Assembly: GCA_937934705.1 (NCBI GenBank)
Contig: CALGYY010000098.1
Coordinates: forward strand, 1 to 64,000
Reading direction: 5' to 3'
Length of the DNA stretch: 64,000 nucleotides
Source of the DNA: an uncultured Bacteroidota bacterium
Lineage (GTDB): Bacteria; Bacteroidota; Bacteroidia; Bacteroidales; CAIWKO01
Below are positions 1 through 10,339 of this stretch, in pieces; within the stretch, counting starts at the first letter, position 1; every line of letters begins with the position of its first letter. The notes under the pieces are model-generated. The model was not told the DNA's origin and made no database searches. It worked only from the letters and a program-made list of their open reading frames with translations. A program made the position numbers and the translations under genes.

Positions 1-1
1 G

Positions 2-1357
2 TTTACCAATGGCGGCCTTGACGGACCAACATCCATCAGCATCGTAGCCTTTCTGACCCTGTCACTCATTCTGCTTGAAAAACTCAATCGTATTTTCGTT
101 ACCACTCTCATTTTTGTGAACATTTCTGTCATGATGTGGGTGGAGTATTACTTTCCGGACTGGGTTACCTATTATGATTCCCGTGAGGCACGCTTCATTG
201 ATTATAATGCTACTTTCCTGATTTTTGGCCTCCTCATCGCCACCGTGATCATTTATGTTAAAGCGTATTACAAAAAGCAAAAACAGGAGACTGATGAAAC
301 ACTCAGCCAACTCCGGTTTGAACTCGAAGAAAGACGCAGGGTAGAGGAGTCTCTCCGGGAAAGCGAGGAAAAGTATCGCAACCTTATGGCTGTTTTGCCC
401 GACATGACTTTCATCATTCACGATCTGCGGATCATTTATTTCAATGAGCAGGTCATGCTGTTGAGCTCCTACACTGATCAGGAACTCACCGGAAAAGAAA
501 TCACCAGCATGATCATTCCGGAAGACCGGGAGATTGTCAGGAGGATATGCTCCGGAGAAACGGCCGTGAAAGGCTCTGTTGAAACGATGATGCTGGTGAA
601 AAACGGGAAATCAATTCCTGTATACATCAGAACCGAGCAGATTGTTTACAACAAGCAGAAGGCCTATTACATGATTGCCAGCAACATTTCTGAACGGAAG
701 GAAATTCAGAGGAGGATTTTCACAGCCATCATCGAAACGGAGGAAAAAGAACGAAGCCGCTTTGCCGGAGATTTGCACGACGGGCTGGGTCCTTTGCTTT
801 CAAGCATCAGGCTTTGTGTGAACGCGGCCTGGGAAGAACGCGACCAGGATATCAATAAGGCCCGTGAAATGATGCGCTATACCAACGACATGATTGATGA
901 GGCCATTGTGAATATCCGTGATATTGCCAATAATCTGATGCCACATGTGCTTGGAGATTACGGATTAAACTATGCCCTTGAAGCATTTTTCACCAAGATC
1001 AACGCCAGCGGGCACATCCCTGTGAATTATGAATCCGACCTGGGAAAGCTGCGCTTCGACAGTACGATTGAACTCGTGATCTTCAGGTCAATTACCGAAT
1101 TGGTTAACAACAGTATCCGGCATGCACGGGCAGGTATGATCAGCATCCGCATTTACAGAGAAAATGATTTACTGGTGACAGAATACCGCGATAATGGAAT
1201 CGGCTTCAATATGAATGTGCCCGCATCAAAATCAACAAAAGGAATTGGCCTGACCAATATGGTCAGCAGGCTGAAATCTCTGAACGGAACAATTCACTTT
1301 GAAACCAGTGCCGGACATGGTTTTTCTGCCCGGATTGAAATCCCTCTGCACCCCTGA
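2..1357 (+). CDS. Sensor histidine kinase, PAS + HisKA_3 type (5' end cut by window)
   Basis: Two-component sensor kinase, membrane-anchored. The frame is open from base 2, so the gene starts before the window; the GTG at 116 is internal, not a start. The visible part begins with hydrophobic segments (to about base 270), then a short coiled linker, a PAS domain (about bases 360-700), a HisKA_3 dimerisation box with phospho-acceptor His in DLHDGLGP, and a HATPase_c domain with N-box ELVNNSIRHA and G-box DNGIGF. HisKA_3 kinases pair with NarL/LuxR regulators, and one follows 8 bases downstream, so the two very likely form one operon and one phosphorelay. Signal unknown. Confidence 0.9.
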   Translation, partial: FTNGGLDGPTSISIVAFLTLSLILLEKLNRIFVTTLIFVNISVMMWVEYYFPDWVTYYDSREARFIDYNATFLIFGLLIATVIIYVKAYYKKQKQETDETLSQLRFELEERRRVEESLRESEEKYRNLMAVLPDMTFIIHDLRIIYFNEQVMLLSSYTDQELTGKEITSMIIPEDREIVRRICSGETAVKGSVETMMLVKNGKSIPVYIRTEQIVYNKQKAYYMIASNISERKEIQRRIFTAIIETEEKERSRFAGDLHDGLGPLLSSIRLCVNAAWEERDQDINKAREMMRYTNDMIDEAIVNIRDIANNLMPHVLGDYGLNYALEAFFTKINASGHIPVNYESDLGKLRFDSTIELVIFRSITELVNNSIRHARAGMISIRIYRENDLLVTEYRDNGIGFNMNVPASKSTKGIGLTNMVSRLKSLNGTIHFETSAGHGFSARIEIPLHP

Positions 1358-1365
1358 AAACAGCT

Positions 1366-2001
1366 ATGAAAAAAATCAAAATCATATTGGTCGATGACCA
1401 TGAGTTTTTCCGGAAGGGACTGGGTTTGGTGATCAATCACAGCGGTTTTGCTGAAGTCGCAGGTGAGGCCGGTGACGGAGAGTCCTTTCTTGAGTTATTA
1501 CAAAGCACCAGGCCGGACCTCGTGTTTATGGATATCAATATGCCCGGCATGAACGGCATCGAAGCCACCCGCAAAGCCCTGGAACAAGACCCTGATCTTA
1601 AAATTGTGGCACTTACGATGTTCGGAGAAGAGGCCTACCTGATGAATATGATAGAAGCAGGGGTGTCAGGATTTCTTCTGAAGACCATTAAACAGCCAGA
1701 CCTTGAAAGGGCGATCCGCATTGTGGCGGCAGGAAACCAGTACTATTCAGAAGAACTTCTGGCTTATTTCACAAAAAAAATTGCTGATCCGGCAAACGAA
1801 AAGCCCAGGGTTTCTCCCAGAGAGGTGGAGATCCTGCAATGTATGGTGAAAGGGATGAGTAATCATGAAATTGCAAACCAACTTTTCATCAGCGAGAGAA
1901 CGGTGAACGTTCATAAGTATAATCTGATGCAAAAAACGGCCTCCCGTAATGCCGTTGAACTGGTGATCTTCGCCATCCGCAACCGTATCGTCGAAATCTG
2001 A
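1366..2001 (+). CDS. NarL/LuxR-family response regulator
   Basis: DNA-binding response regulator of 211 residues. Receiver domain at residues 4-120: acidic pair D10/D11 in ILVDDHE, phospho-acceptor D56 in LVFMDINMPGMNG. LuxR-type helix-turn-helix at about 145-207 (SPREVEILQCMVKGMSN, then ISERTVNVHKYNLMQK). Lies 8 bases after the HisKA_3 kinase, which is its likely partner. Regulated genes cannot be told from the sequence; the neighbouring secreted-protein genes at 2139 and 2667 are possible but unproven targets. Confidence 0.95.
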   Translation: MKKIKIILVDDHEFFRKGLGLVINHSGFAEVAGEAGDGESFLELLQSTRPDLVFMDINMPGMNGIEATRKALEQDPDLKIVALTMFGEEAYLMNMIEAGVSGFLLKTIKQPDLERAIRIVAAGNQYYSEELLAYFTKKIADPANEKPRVSPREVEILQCMVKGMSNHEIANQLFISERTVNVHKYNLMQKTASRNAVELVIFAIRNRIVEI

Positions 2002-2054
2002 GCACCTTTTAACGGCCTGCGCAAAATGCTTATAGAAATATAGGTATAAGTATT

Positions 2055-2086
2055 ATTGCCTGTATTTGTTTGCATTTCTACTTTTG
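2055..2086 (+). promoter_or_regulatory. Bacteroidota-type promoter before the 2139 gene
   Basis: TACTTTTG at 2079-2086 matches the Bacteroidota -7 box TAnnTTTG exactly; ATTG at 2055-2058 sits 20 bases upstream as a weak -33 element. The predicted start is about 45 bases ahead of the ATG at 2139. Consensus match only. Confidence 0.45.
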
Positions 2087-2138
2087 ATTACTTATTTTTA
2101 CGCTGTAACCATTTAAGTATTCATAAAAACCCGCCTCT

Positions 2139-2654
2139 ATGAAAAAACCATTGTTACTATTGTTGCTACTGGTGGCCTTTTGTTGCCGGGCAACAGCCCA
2201 GCCCAGCCTGGAACGCTCCGTTGTGGCGAGCGCAGGGGGAAGCTGGTTTGATGGGAGCAGTTTCCGCCTGGATTACACCCTCGGGGAATTTGCTGTTTTG
2301 ACCATGAGTAACGCTTCCAATGTCCTTACACAAGGTTTCCAGCAGCCTTTTGGAAATGCCGTTGTATTCACTCCCCAGGCCACAGTGGAGGAATTGAACA
2401 TTTCGGTTTTTCCTAACCCGGCCGTTGAGCAGTTCAGTCTCAGAATTGAAAATGCCGCCGGCCTGAACCTGCAATGCGTCATCATGGACATGCTGGGACA
2501 AATCGTCCTTAACCCTCGTGAATTTTTTGTTTATGATCAGGCTGTGGTGATGGATTTCGATATCAGCAGCCTGGCTACAGGCAATTACTTTATCCGGATC
2601 AGCTCCGGCAACCGTATGCTGAAAACAGGCAAATTAATTAAAATTAACCAATAA
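2139..2654 (+). CDS. Small secreted protein with T9SS type A sorting domain
   Basis: 171-residue exported protein. A signal peptide (MKKPLLLLLLLVAFCCRATA) is followed by a short module (SVVASAGGSWFDGSSFRLDY, residues 27-70) common in Bacteroidota proteins placed before sorting tails, and by a C-terminal T9SS type A sorting domain (VFPNPAVEQFSLRIE to the end, residues 88-171). It carries almost nothing else, so its own function is unknown. The next gene starts 12 bases downstream, suggesting co-transcription with the collagen-like fibre protein. Confidence 0.85.
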   Translation: MKKPLLLLLLLVAFCCRATAQPSLERSVVASAGGSWFDGSSFRLDYTLGEFAVLTMSNASNVLTQGFQQPFGNAVVFTPQATVEELNISVFPNPAVEQFSLRIENAAGLNLQCVIMDMLGQIVLNPREFFVYDQAVVMDFDISSLATGNYFIRISSGNRMLKTGKLIKINQ

Positions 2655-2666
2655 AATATTACCAAT

Positions 2667-5600
2667 ATGAAAAAAATGTACATTATTCTGCTGGTGCTGC
2701 TGTTCCTCGTACCCTATCGCAGTGTGCTGGCTCAATCACCCCAGAAAATCAACTACCAGGCCGTGGCCAGGGATAACACCGGAGCCATTGTGGCCAATCA
2801 GGCGGTCAGTTTCCTGATCTATATCCGTGACGGTTCACCCTCCGGAACAGATGTATATCACGAAACACATAATGTAACGACCAATCAGTTCGGGATCGTC
2901 AACCTGCAGATCGGAAACGGCACCAACGTGGTGGGAACCTTTAGTGCCATCAACTGGGGTAGCGGTGATAAGTATCTCGAAATACAGCTTGATCCTGCCG
3001 GAGGGACATCTTACAGCATTGTGGGCACACCCCAACTGCTCAGTGTTCCTTACGCTTTATATGCCAATCAGGCAGGGACCTCTGGTCCTGCAGGAGCAAC
3101 CGGACCGACGGGTGCTACAGGTCAGGCAGGGGCACAGGGTCCGCAAGGTCCACAGGGCCCGCAAGGGATACAGGGTGATCCGGGACCCGCAGGTGCAAAC
3201 GGGGCTCAGGGCCCGACAGGACCAACAGGACAGGATGGTACGGATGGTGATCGTTACTCGACCACTTCATCCACCAGCCTGACGATAGGAACCGGAAGTG
3301 TGACCCTTACGGTCGGAACAGGACTTTCTTATACCGTTGGTCAGGAAGTGGTCATTGCTTATAATGCCACCAATAAAATGAACGGAACGGTAACGGCCTA
3401 TAATCCATCTACGGGTTCACTTACGGTTAATGTTACCACCACAACGGGTAGCGGAACCTATTCCTCATGGGGGGTTAACCTCGACGGAACTCCGGGTATA
3501 CAGGGTCCCGCGGGCCCGGCCGGTCCGACTGGCCAACCCGGGGCAACAGGACCAACAGGTCAGATTGGACTTACCGGAGCGCAGGGACCTCAGGGACCAC
3601 AAGGGCTGATGGGTCCGACAGGTCCGACCGGAGATACGGGTGCACAGGGTCTGCAGGGAATTCAGGGTCCTGTTGGTCCGATCGGGCCTATGGGTCCGGT
3701 GGGTCCCACGGGTCCGCTTGGTCCGACCGGAGATCCCGGTTTGGCAGGTATTCAGGGTCCGACAGGTCCCACAGGTGATCCGGGAACCCCGGGGACACAA
3801 GGTCCTGCAGGACCGACGGGTCCGACAGGAATGACCGGACAGGCAGGGACTCAGGGTCCGACGGGTCCGACAGGAATGACCGGACAAGCCGGCGTAACAG
3901 GTCCCACGGGAGCCACGGGAGCCACTGGTGTTACCGGCTTTCTTCCCGCCGGTACTGCAGCCGGAAATACAACCTTCTGGGATGGTACCCAATGGGTGGT
4001 AAACAATGCCAACATTTATAACAACGGGGCCAATGTTGGAATCGGAACCACCAGTCCATCAGCAAAACTCTCCGTTGTCAGCACCGGAGGGATCAACTCC
4101 AACGTTTGGATCACCAATACAACAGGTGCAGCATCTTCCGTATATTTTGATGCGACAGATATTGACTGGGTGATTGGCGGAACCAACCCGGGCAATTCCT
4201 CAGGAAACCGTAAGTTCTACATTCGTGATTTCACACAGGCAAGCACCCGATTGGTGATTGACTCCATCGGCAACTGCGGAATAGGCCTGACCTATCCGCT
4301 GGCGAGACTCAATGTCACAGGAGGAAGCGTATTGTTCCATGGTAGCACCGGGAATACACCCATCGCGGGCGCCGGAACACGATTCATGTGGGTACCTTCA
4401 AAAGGAGCTATCCGTGCCGGCGTGGTGAGTGGCAACCAGTGGGATGATGCAAATGTCGGCCGCTTCACAGCCGCTTACGGATATAACAACCTGGCATTGG
4501 GAGATACTTCAGTCATCGCTGGAGGAAGCAGCAATACGGCAAACGGACCGGTTTCTTTTATCGGTGCGGGTGGCCGGAACAGGACCGATTCACTGGGATG
4601 CATCGTCGTGGGAGGTTATTATAACTGGTCCAGGGCAACAGGAGCCGTTATCGTAGGCGGTTCAAATCACTACAATAACGGGCTTGGCGGATTCATCGGC
4701 GGTGGTTCTATGGATACTATCAGGAGCGGAATGGTCAATTTTATCGGTGGCGGGTTCCAGAATTCAATTCAGGGGAATTATAACGTGCTTACCGGAGGTA
4801 TGGGCAACAGGATTATGGCGAACAGCGCTTTTATAGCCGGAGGTATGGCGAACAGGGCAAATGCTGATTATACCTTCATCGGTGGCGGGGCCAATCATGT
4901 TGCATCCATGCAGAACGCCAGTGTGCTGAACGGGATACAAAATACAGCTTCCGGCTCACAAGCCGTGGTTCTCAACGGACTCAGTCAGACAGCCAGCGGA
5001 ATGAACAGCCTGATCGGCAACGGGACACAGATCCAGGCCATCGGGAACAACTCAGTCGTGCTGAACGGGATGCTCAATATTGCCAACGGAAACAATTCCC
5101 TGATTGGTAACGGTCAGCAAAATATGGCGAATGCGAATTTCTCGACCGTTCTCAACGGAAGCAGCAACCAATTGCTGGCAGGTGATCATTCTGTGATCCT
5201 GGGTGGGAATATGAATATCAATAACGGCGCTTATTCTGTTTTGTACGGACAGAACATCAATAACATGGGAATGAATAATTTCGTTTGGAGTCCGGTTGGA
5301 ACGCCCGCCATGATAGGAGCCAATAACCAGTTTGTGATCAATATTCCGATGGGTGGTAATGTTCTGATCGGCACAACTGTTCCTAATCCCCTGATGATGC
5401 TTAGCGTAGCCGGCGATGCCGAAAAACTCGGCGGCGGAATGTGGAATGCCTGGTCAGATAAAAGACTGAAGAGCGATGTTCAGCCCTTTACTGATGGTCT
5501 TGCGGTACTGGAGCAGATCGACCCGGTTTGGTATAGCTACAATGACAAACTGGGCGTGAAAACCAACGAGCGCTTCGTAGGGGTGATTGCTCAGGATATT

Positions 5601-5807
5601 CAGCCCGTGGCACCTTACATGATTAAGACGGTGAAAATGCAACTTACCGGAGAAACGGGCGAAACTGAATTGCTGAATTACAACGGTACCGCCCTGACCT
5701 ACATTCTCGTCAATGCGGTAAAAGAACAGCAGAATATCATTGAGGAACAGCAAAAGCAGATTGATGAACTGAAGAAGATGGTCAACCAGCTCCTGGAGAA
5801 ACAGTAG
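2667..5807 (+). CDS. Collagen-like fibre protein with YadA-head-like repeats and S74-type C-terminus
   Basis: 1046-residue secreted protein. Order of parts: signal peptide (1-22); conserved N-terminal beta domain (about 24-133, [20 protein letters not shown]); Gly-X-X collagen repeats (about 139-198); a non-collagen beta insert (about 199-270); a second longer collagen tract (about 272-425); then beta segments with [12 protein letters not shown]; a long run of GG-x-x-N repeats resembling trimeric adhesin heads (about 610-890, IGGGSMD, IIGGGFQN types); an S74/tail-fibre chaperone-like domain (about 945-1010, [13 protein letters not shown]); and a C-terminal coiled coil rich in [11 protein letters not shown]. 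All these modules are trimeric in known proteins, so a surface trimeric fibre is inferred. No T9SS tail is seen. Confidence 0.85.
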   Translation: MKKMYIILLVLLFLVPYRSVLAQSPQKINYQAVARDNTGAIVANQAVSFLIYIRDGSPSGTDVYHETHNVTTNQFGIVNLQIGNGTNVVGTFSAINWGSGDKYLEIQLDPAGGTSYSIVGTPQLLSVPYALYANQAGTSGPAGATGPTGATGQAGAQGPQGPQGPQGIQGDPGPAGANGAQGPTGPTGQDGTDGDRYSTTSSTSLTIGTGSVTLTVGTGLSYTVGQEVVIAYNATNKMNGTVTAYNPSTGSLTVNVTTTTGSGTYSSWGVNLDGTPGIQGPAGPAGPTGQPGATGPTGQIGLTGAQGPQGPQGLMGPTGPTGDTGAQGLQGIQGPVGPIGPMGPVGPTGPLGPTGDPGLAGIQGPTGPTGDPGTPGTQGPAGPTGPTGMTGQAGTQGPTGPTGMTGQAGVTGPTGATGATGVTGFLPAGTAAGNTTFWDGTQWVVNNANIYNNGANVGIGTTSPSAKLSVVSTGGINSNVWITNTTGAASSVYFDATDIDWVIGGTNPGNSSGNRKFYIRDFTQASTRLVIDSIGNCGIGLTYPLARLNVTGGSVLFHGSTGNTPIAGAGTRFMWVPSKGAIRAGVVSGNQWDDANVGRFTAAYGYNNLALGDTSVIAGGSSNTANGPVSFIGAGGRNRTDSLGCIVVGGYYNWSRATGAVIVGGSNHYNNGLGGFIGGGSMDTIRSGMVNFIGGGFQNSIQGNYNVLTGGMGNRIMANSAFIAGGMANRANADYTFIGGGANHVASMQNASVLNGIQNTASGSQAVVLNGLSQTASGMNSLIGNGTQIQAIGNNSVVLNGMLNIANGNNSLIGNGQQNMANANFSTVLNGSSNQLLAGDHSVILGGNMNINNGAYSVLYGQNINNMGMNNFVWSPVGTPAMIGANNQFVINIPMGGNVLIGTTVPNPLMMLSVAGDAEKLGGGMWNAWSDKRLKSDVQPFTDGLAVLEQIDPVWYSYNDKLGVKTNERFVGVIAQDIQPVAPYMIKTVKMQLTGETGETELLNYNGTALTYILVNAVKEQQNIIEEQQKQIDELKKMVNQLLEKQ

Positions 5808-5829
5808 GATTAATCTTAGCTGATTTAAG

Positions 5830-5865
5830 TGAGGGCTGTCCGCAAGGATGGCCCTCATTATTTTC
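5830..5865 (+). terminator. Hairpin terminator between fibre gene and glnS
   Basis: Arms TGAGGGC (5830-5836) and GCCCTCA (5851-5857) with an inner TCC/GGA pair and GCAA loop, followed by TTATTTT. It sits 22 bases after the fibre stop codon and ends at the glnS stop codon, so it may serve the plus-strand gene and, less well, the convergent one. Confidence 0.7.
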
Positions 5866-7546
5866 CGCCCGCTTTCGCCCAGCTGTCTTTCAAAGTAGTG
5901 GTCCGGTTAAAAACTTTAAGGGAATCCGTGCTGTCCGGATCCACGCAAAAGTAGCCCAGACGCTCAAACTGGAACTGTTCGCCCGCTTTTGCATCTTTCA
6001 GTGACGGTTCAGTAAAAGCAGTGAGGGTTTCCAGTGAATCAGGATTCAGATTGACTTTGAAGTCCTGACCTTCTTCCGCTTCTTCAGGATTTTCTTTCAT
6101 AAACAGTCTGTCGAACAGCCTGACCTCAGTCTTCATGGCATGATCAGCGGAAACCCAGTGTATGGTGCCCTGTACTTTACGTCCGTCAGGAGAGTTTCCT
6201 CCGCGTGAGGCCGGGTCATAAGTACAATGAACCTCTGCGATATTGCCTTCTGCATCCTTGACCACACCGGTACAGCGGATAAAATAGGCATAACGAAGGC
6301 GCACCTCAGAGCCCGGGGAGAGACGGAAGTACTTTTTGGGAGGATCTTCCATGAAATCATCCCTTTCGATATAGATCTCCCTTGAAAATGGCACCTTGCG
6401 GCTTCCCATGGACGTATCCTCGGGATTGTTGATGGCGTCCATCTCTTCGGTCTCTCCCTCCGGATAATTGGTGATCACCACCTTCAGGGGACGCAGGACC
6501 GCCATCACCCGCCGGGCCTTTTTATTGAGATCTTCGCGCAGGCAGAATTCCAGCAGGGAAACATCAATCACATTGTCGCGCCTGGCTACACCAATGGTAT
6601 CGGCAAAATTGCGGATGGATTCCGGAGTGTAACCCCTGCGCCGCAAACCGCAGATGGTCGGCATACGGGGATCATCCCAGCCGGAAACAATCTTTTCCTG
6701 CACCAGCTGAAGAAGCTTGCGCTTACTCATCACCGTGTAAGTGAGATTCAGACGCGCAAATTCAATCTGCTGCGGGGCGTAAATTTCCAGTTCTTTGATA
6801 TACCAATCGTATAAGGGCCGGTGGACTTCAAATTCCAGGGTGCAGATCGAATGGGTAATCCGCTCAATGGAGTCTGACTGTCCGTGAGCAAAATCATAGG
6901 TCGGATAAATGCACCATTTCTTACCTGTCCTGTGGTGTTCGCTGTGGAGAATGCGGTACATGACCGGATCCCGCATCAGCATATTGGGAGACGACATGTC
7001 AATTTTCGCCCTGAGCACATGACTGCCTTCGGGAAATTCGCCCTTTCGCATACGTTCGAAAAGATCCAGGTTTTCCTCAACACTGCGGTTCCTGTAAGGA
7101 CTTTCAGTCCCTGCGCGGGTAACGGTTCCCCTTTGCGCGCTCATTTCTTCAGCACTGAGTTCACATACGTAGGCCTTTCCTTTGCGGATCAGTTTCAGAG
7201 CATATTCGTATAGTGTTTCGAAATAATCGGAGGCGTAATATTCCCGATCATCCCAGTCGAACCCCAGCCAGCGGACATCTTCCTTGATGGAATCCACATA
7301 TTCCACATCTTCTTTTGTGGGATTGGTATCATCAAAGCGCAGATTGGTCAATCCGCCATACTGCCGGGCCAGCCCGAAATTCAGGCATATGGATTTGGCA
7401 TGCCCGATATGAAGATAACCGTTGGGTTCAGGCGGGAAACGGGTATGCACCCGCTTGTCGTATTTGGATGTACGGATGTCTTCTTCGATGATCTGTTGCA
7501 GAAAATTCAACGCAGACCGGGTTTCATTAGGTTTGTCTTGTGACAT
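5858..7546 (-). CDS. glnS: Glutaminyl-tRNA synthetase
   Basis: Charges tRNA-Gln with glutamine in the cytoplasm. 562 residues from the chosen start, the usual GlnRS size. Class I signatures are present: HIGH-like [15 protein letters not shown]-like VMSKRKL, and PPEPNGY at the N-terminus. The frame is open to 7678, but the upstream 44 residues do not look like Gln[12 protein letters not shown] at 7546 is chosen, and a -7 promoter box at 7569-7576 lies within the longer version, which supports the short start. A tRNA-Gln gene lies in the same window at 54125. Confidence 0.97.
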   Translation of the reverse strand: MSQDKPNETRSALNFLQQIIEEDIRTSKYDKRVHTRFPPEPNGYLHIGHAKSICLNFGLARQYGGLTNLRFDDTNPTKEDVEYVDSIKEDVRWLGFDWDDREYYASDYFETLYEYALKLIRKGKAYVCELSAEEMSAQRGTVTRAGTESPYRNRSVEENLDLFERMRKGEFPEGSHVLRAKIDMSSPNMLMRDPVMYRILHSEHHRTGKKWCIYPTYDFAHGQSDSIERITHSICTLEFEVHRPLYDWYIKELEIYAPQQIEFARLNLTYTVMSKRKLLQLVQEKIVSGWDDPRMPTICGLRRRGYTPESIRNFADTIGVARRDNVIDVSLLEFCLREDLNKKARRVMAVLRPLKVVITNYPEGETEEMDAINNPEDTSMGSRKVPFSREIYIERDDFMEDPPKKYFRLSPGSEVRLRYAYFIRCTGVVKDAEGNIAEVHCTYDPASRGGNSPDGRKVQGTIHWVSADHAMKTEVRLFDRLFMKENPEEAEEGQDFKVNLNPDSLETLTAFTEPSLKDAKAGEQFQFERLGYFCVDPDSTDSLKVFNRTTTLKDSWAKAGGK

Positions 7547-7568
7547 AGTGCTTAAATAGTTTACGATG

Positions 7569-7600
7569 CAAAAATAGTAAAAACTCCCGTGCTTGCGAAA
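7569..7600 (-). promoter_or_regulatory. Promoter for glnS
   Basis: On the minus strand TATTTTTG (7576-7569) matches TAnnTTTG, with TTTC (7600-7597) 20 bases upstream as a weak -33 element. It gives a leader of roughly 15 bases before the ATG at 7546. Confidence 0.5.
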
Positions 7601-7724
7601 TGCCGGATTTCCAACAAGTACAGCACAATCAGAAACAGAGCTTGTTGAAAAAGAAATTGTTTGTTGTTTTAAATACAAAAATGAACGAATGATTGTATAT
7701 TTGAAGGACTTAAGAATAAGTATT

Positions 7725-9926
7725 ATGAAGAGATTATTGACAGTCGTTTGTTCTCTGCTGCCATTGCTCTCCTATTCTTCACATTACGTGGGTGGAGAGA
7801 TTTCGTGGGATTGCCTTCCGAATGGGAATTACAGGTTTATTATGAAACTGTATCGTGAATGCAATGGTATTCTGTATAGCGACTGTGAAAACATTAATGT
7901 CATCAATCATCCCGGAATAACTACAATTAGTATGTGTCTGTATCCCGGAGGAAATCCAAAGGATGGTGCTGATGGTGCTATTGATGGTAAAACCAGTATG
8001 GTACCTCCCTGTTACGATACCGCACAGTCAATTTATTGTAACCCCGCCCCGCTATTCGCAAATAGCGGGGCTATTGAGGAATGGTTCTTCACCAGCGATC
8101 AGATTTACCCTGATGGGATTATGATTTCAGGAGTTCCGCCAGCTGCTGGATGGAAATTCACCTACACTTCATGTTGCAGGAATTCTTCGACAAACCTGTT
8201 CGCTGCAACAAGCAGTAATTGGTTTCTTGTCTCAGTAATGTACCCTTACAAAGGGAAAAGTGCTTTTCCCTGTTATGATCATTCTCCACTGCTGGCAGAA
8301 GCACCTCTACCTGTCTTATGTAGTGGTATACCTGACACGGTATCATTTCATCAGAATGATCCGGATTCAGATTCATTGGCGTATTCATGGACTCCGGCTC
8401 TGACGAGTGAATTTTTGGCCTTATCCTATCTGACAGGTTTCTCTTACACCTCACCTATGCCGGGAACCCAGATGCACCCCCAAAACATTCCTGCGGAACT
8501 GGATATCAACACAGGAAAGATATTAATAAAATCTATTACCCTTGGGGCTTTTAATCTGAATGTAAAGACTTCTTCTTTTCGTGATGGCATTAAAATATCT
8601 GACAAAACAACCGAGTACCAGCTCGTAGTCTTGCCATGCGAAAGCGGGAATAACAGGCCGCAGGTTGAGGCATTTATATTTAATCCGGGAACCGGAATGT
8701 TTGACCTGATCACAGATACTGTTGCTGCCGGGGAGTGGATTAATGCGATGATCACTGTGACAGACATGGATGTGAATCCAAACATTGGTCCGCAAGTTAT
8801 CTCACTGAGTGCAGACGGTGAATATTTCGGATTATTCTATACTGATACTTCAGCCGGATGTCCGGCCCCCCCTTGTGCAACCTTAACTGTTTCACCGCCA
8901 CTTACGTTCGTCACAACATTGAATTTTCAGTTTTTGTGGCATACATCCGGAGGGCAGCATGAACAGGGATTTATCAGCCAGGCCGCAGGGTGCTATTCCG
9001 CCCCTTTCTATTATATTCCTTTTCGGTTCGGATTCAGAGCCTATGATGATGCTTGCCCCATTGGTTTAAGTCAGCGGAATGTCATGCAGGTGGTAGTAAG
9101 AAGCGATACGCTTCTGGAGCACCCAGACAACCTTTGCCTTACGCTTTCCGGAGACAATGACTTCCTTTTAAATTGGGATGCGCCTGCCAGTAATGGAGGA
9201 GGCTTTATTAAATACCTGGTATACCGCTCGATACAAGGTGCGTCATTTCAATTACTGGATAGTGTTGCAAATTTGTATACAACATACTACACGGATACTT
9301 CAGTGACAGATACTGGCAATTATGCCTACTATGTAAAAACAGTTTCTGATGCTTACCCTGATTCTCCGCCGGGGCACAGTAATGTTGTGAATTCACGGAT
9401 GATTGATCTGATCATTTATCCTTTTGAATACGTGACACCGCTGCTTGAGTGGCAATTCACAGATGATACATTGCCTGCAGGAACCTGGTACTACATAAAA
9501 TTGAATCAGGGTTTCCCGAATTCGATAATCTATGATTCAACCCAGGATTTGCATTATTGGATTACCGGATGGGATACCTTGACACTTCCGTGTGATTTCA
9601 GGGTAGAGGCATTCGATGTCAATGGTTGTTGGGGATCCTCCGAATTTGTGACACTCTCTTTGGCGGGATTGAAATACATTGAGGGAAGAGCCGACTGTAT
9701 GAGAATTTATCCTAATCCGGCCTCTAACGTATTACTGATTCGCTTCAATCAGAGATCGCGGCATGAATGGATCATCGAAAGCATCGAGGGGGTTCGCGTT
9801 ACACCCGTTGTCACACCACTGGGTGATGATCTGATCAGTATCTCCCTTGATGCTCTGCCGGCGGGAACCTATCTGGTGTATCAGGCTGACCTGAGCTGCA
9901 AGGTGAAATTTGTTATCATACGCTGA
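7725..9926 (+). CDS. Secreted multidomain protein with T9SS type A sorting domain
   Basis: 733 residues from ATG 7725, where a signal peptide starts ([19 protein letters not shown]); the frame continues upstream to 7593 but without signal features. The N-terminal part ([20 protein letters not shown], then KLYREC) is a module widely found at the start of Bacteroidota surface proteins. A fibronectin III-like segment is visible at about residues 490-590 ([17 protein letters not shown]), and the last 80 residues are a T9SS sorting tail ([14 protein letters not shown]). Likely an outer-surface or released protein; ligand unknown. Confidence 0.85.
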   Translation: MKRLLTVVCSLLPLLSYSSHYVGGEISWDCLPNGNYRFIMKLYRECNGILYSDCENINVINHPGITTISMCLYPGGNPKDGADGAIDGKTSMVPPCYDTAQSIYCNPAPLFANSGAIEEWFFTSDQIYPDGIMISGVPPAAGWKFTYTSCCRNSSTNLFAATSSNWFLVSVMYPYKGKSAFPCYDHSPLLAEAPLPVLCSGIPDTVSFHQNDPDSDSLAYSWTPALTSEFLALSYLTGFSYTSPMPGTQMHPQNIPAELDINTGKILIKSITLGAFNLNVKTSSFRDGIKISDKTTEYQLVVLPCESGNNRPQVEAFIFNPGTGMFDLITDTVAAGEWINAMITVTDMDVNPNIGPQVISLSADGEYFGLFYTDTSAGCPAPPCATLTVSPPLTFVTTLNFQFLWHTSGGQHEQGFISQAAGCYSAPFYYIPFRFGFRAYDDACPIGLSQRNVMQVVVRSDTLLEHPDNLCLTLSGDNDFLLNWDAPASNGGGFIKYLVYRSIQGASFQLLDSVANLYTTYYTDTSVTDTGNYAYYVKTVSDAYPDSPPGHSNVVNSRMIDLIIYPFEYVTPLLEWQFTDDTLPAGTWYYIKLNQGFPNSIIYDSTQDLHYWITGWDTLTLPCDFRVEAFDVNGCWGSSEFVTLSLAGLKYIEGRADCMRIYPNPASNVLLIRFNQRSRHEWIIESIEGVRVTPVVTPLGDDLISISLDALPAGTYLVYQADLSCKVKFVIIR

Positions 9927-9949
9927 TTTTTAATCCCTGTAATTCTTTT

Positions 9950-9957
9950 TACCTTTG
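9950..9957 (+). promoter_or_regulatory. -7 promoter box before folB
   Basis: TACCTTTG matches TAnnTTTG and would give a short leader before the ATG at 9979. TTTT at 9927-9930 lies 19 bases upstream as a poor -33 element. A second match, TATCTTTG at 9967-9974, is too close to the ATG to be used normally. Confidence 0.4.
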
Positions 9958-9978
9958 GCCTCACTTTATCTTTGAACA

Positions 9979-10335
9979 ATGGCTGTCATAGCAATTGAAA
10001 ACATGGAATTTTTTGCCTATCACGGCTGCTTTGAGGAAGAGCAGCTGATCGGTAATAAATTCATTGTAGATATCAGCTTCACTGCGGCTACAGAAGCTGC
10101 CGAAATCAGCGACCGCCTGTCCGACACGGTGAATTACCAGCGCGTATATCAGATTATCGCAGCCGAAATGGAAACCCGCTCAGCCCTGCTGGAGCACCTG
10201 GCAAGAAGGATCATGGACGCTGTCACCAAAGAATTCCCGGGCATTGAAAACATCAGCCTGAAAGTCGCCAAGCTGCATCCTCCCCTGGGGGGCAAGGTGG
10301 AATCGGTCAGCGTGAAGCTTCAATCGCCGCGTTAA
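9979..10335 (+). CDS. folB: Dihydroneopterin aldolase
   Basis: Converts 7,8-dihydroneopterin to 6-hydroxymethyl-dihydropterin in folate synthesis. 118 residues, the normal length of this tunnelling-fold enzyme. Family motifs: MEFFAYHGCFEEEQLIGNKF at the N-terminus with the conserved Tyr-His-Gly and Glu, and LKVAKLHPPLGGKVESVSV at the C-terminus with the catalytic-type Lys. Stands alone between a T9SS gene and a convergent phosphoesterase. Confidence 0.93.
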   Translation: MAVIAIENMEFFAYHGCFEEEQLIGNKFIVDISFTAATEAAEISDRLSDTVNYQRVYQIIAAEMETRSALLEHLARRIMDAVTKEFPGIENISLKVAKLHPPLGGKVESVSVKLQSPR

Positions 10336-10339
10336 GCGG

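Noticed and set aside
3465..3992. Long antisense frames opposite the collagen-like gene
   Set aside because: They only mirror the Gly-X-X codon pattern; composition is Cys/Arg/Thr repetitive and no start context or family is visible.
7547..7678. Longer start for GlnRS
   Set aside because: The extra 44 residues are not GlnRS-like and overlap a full promoter box.
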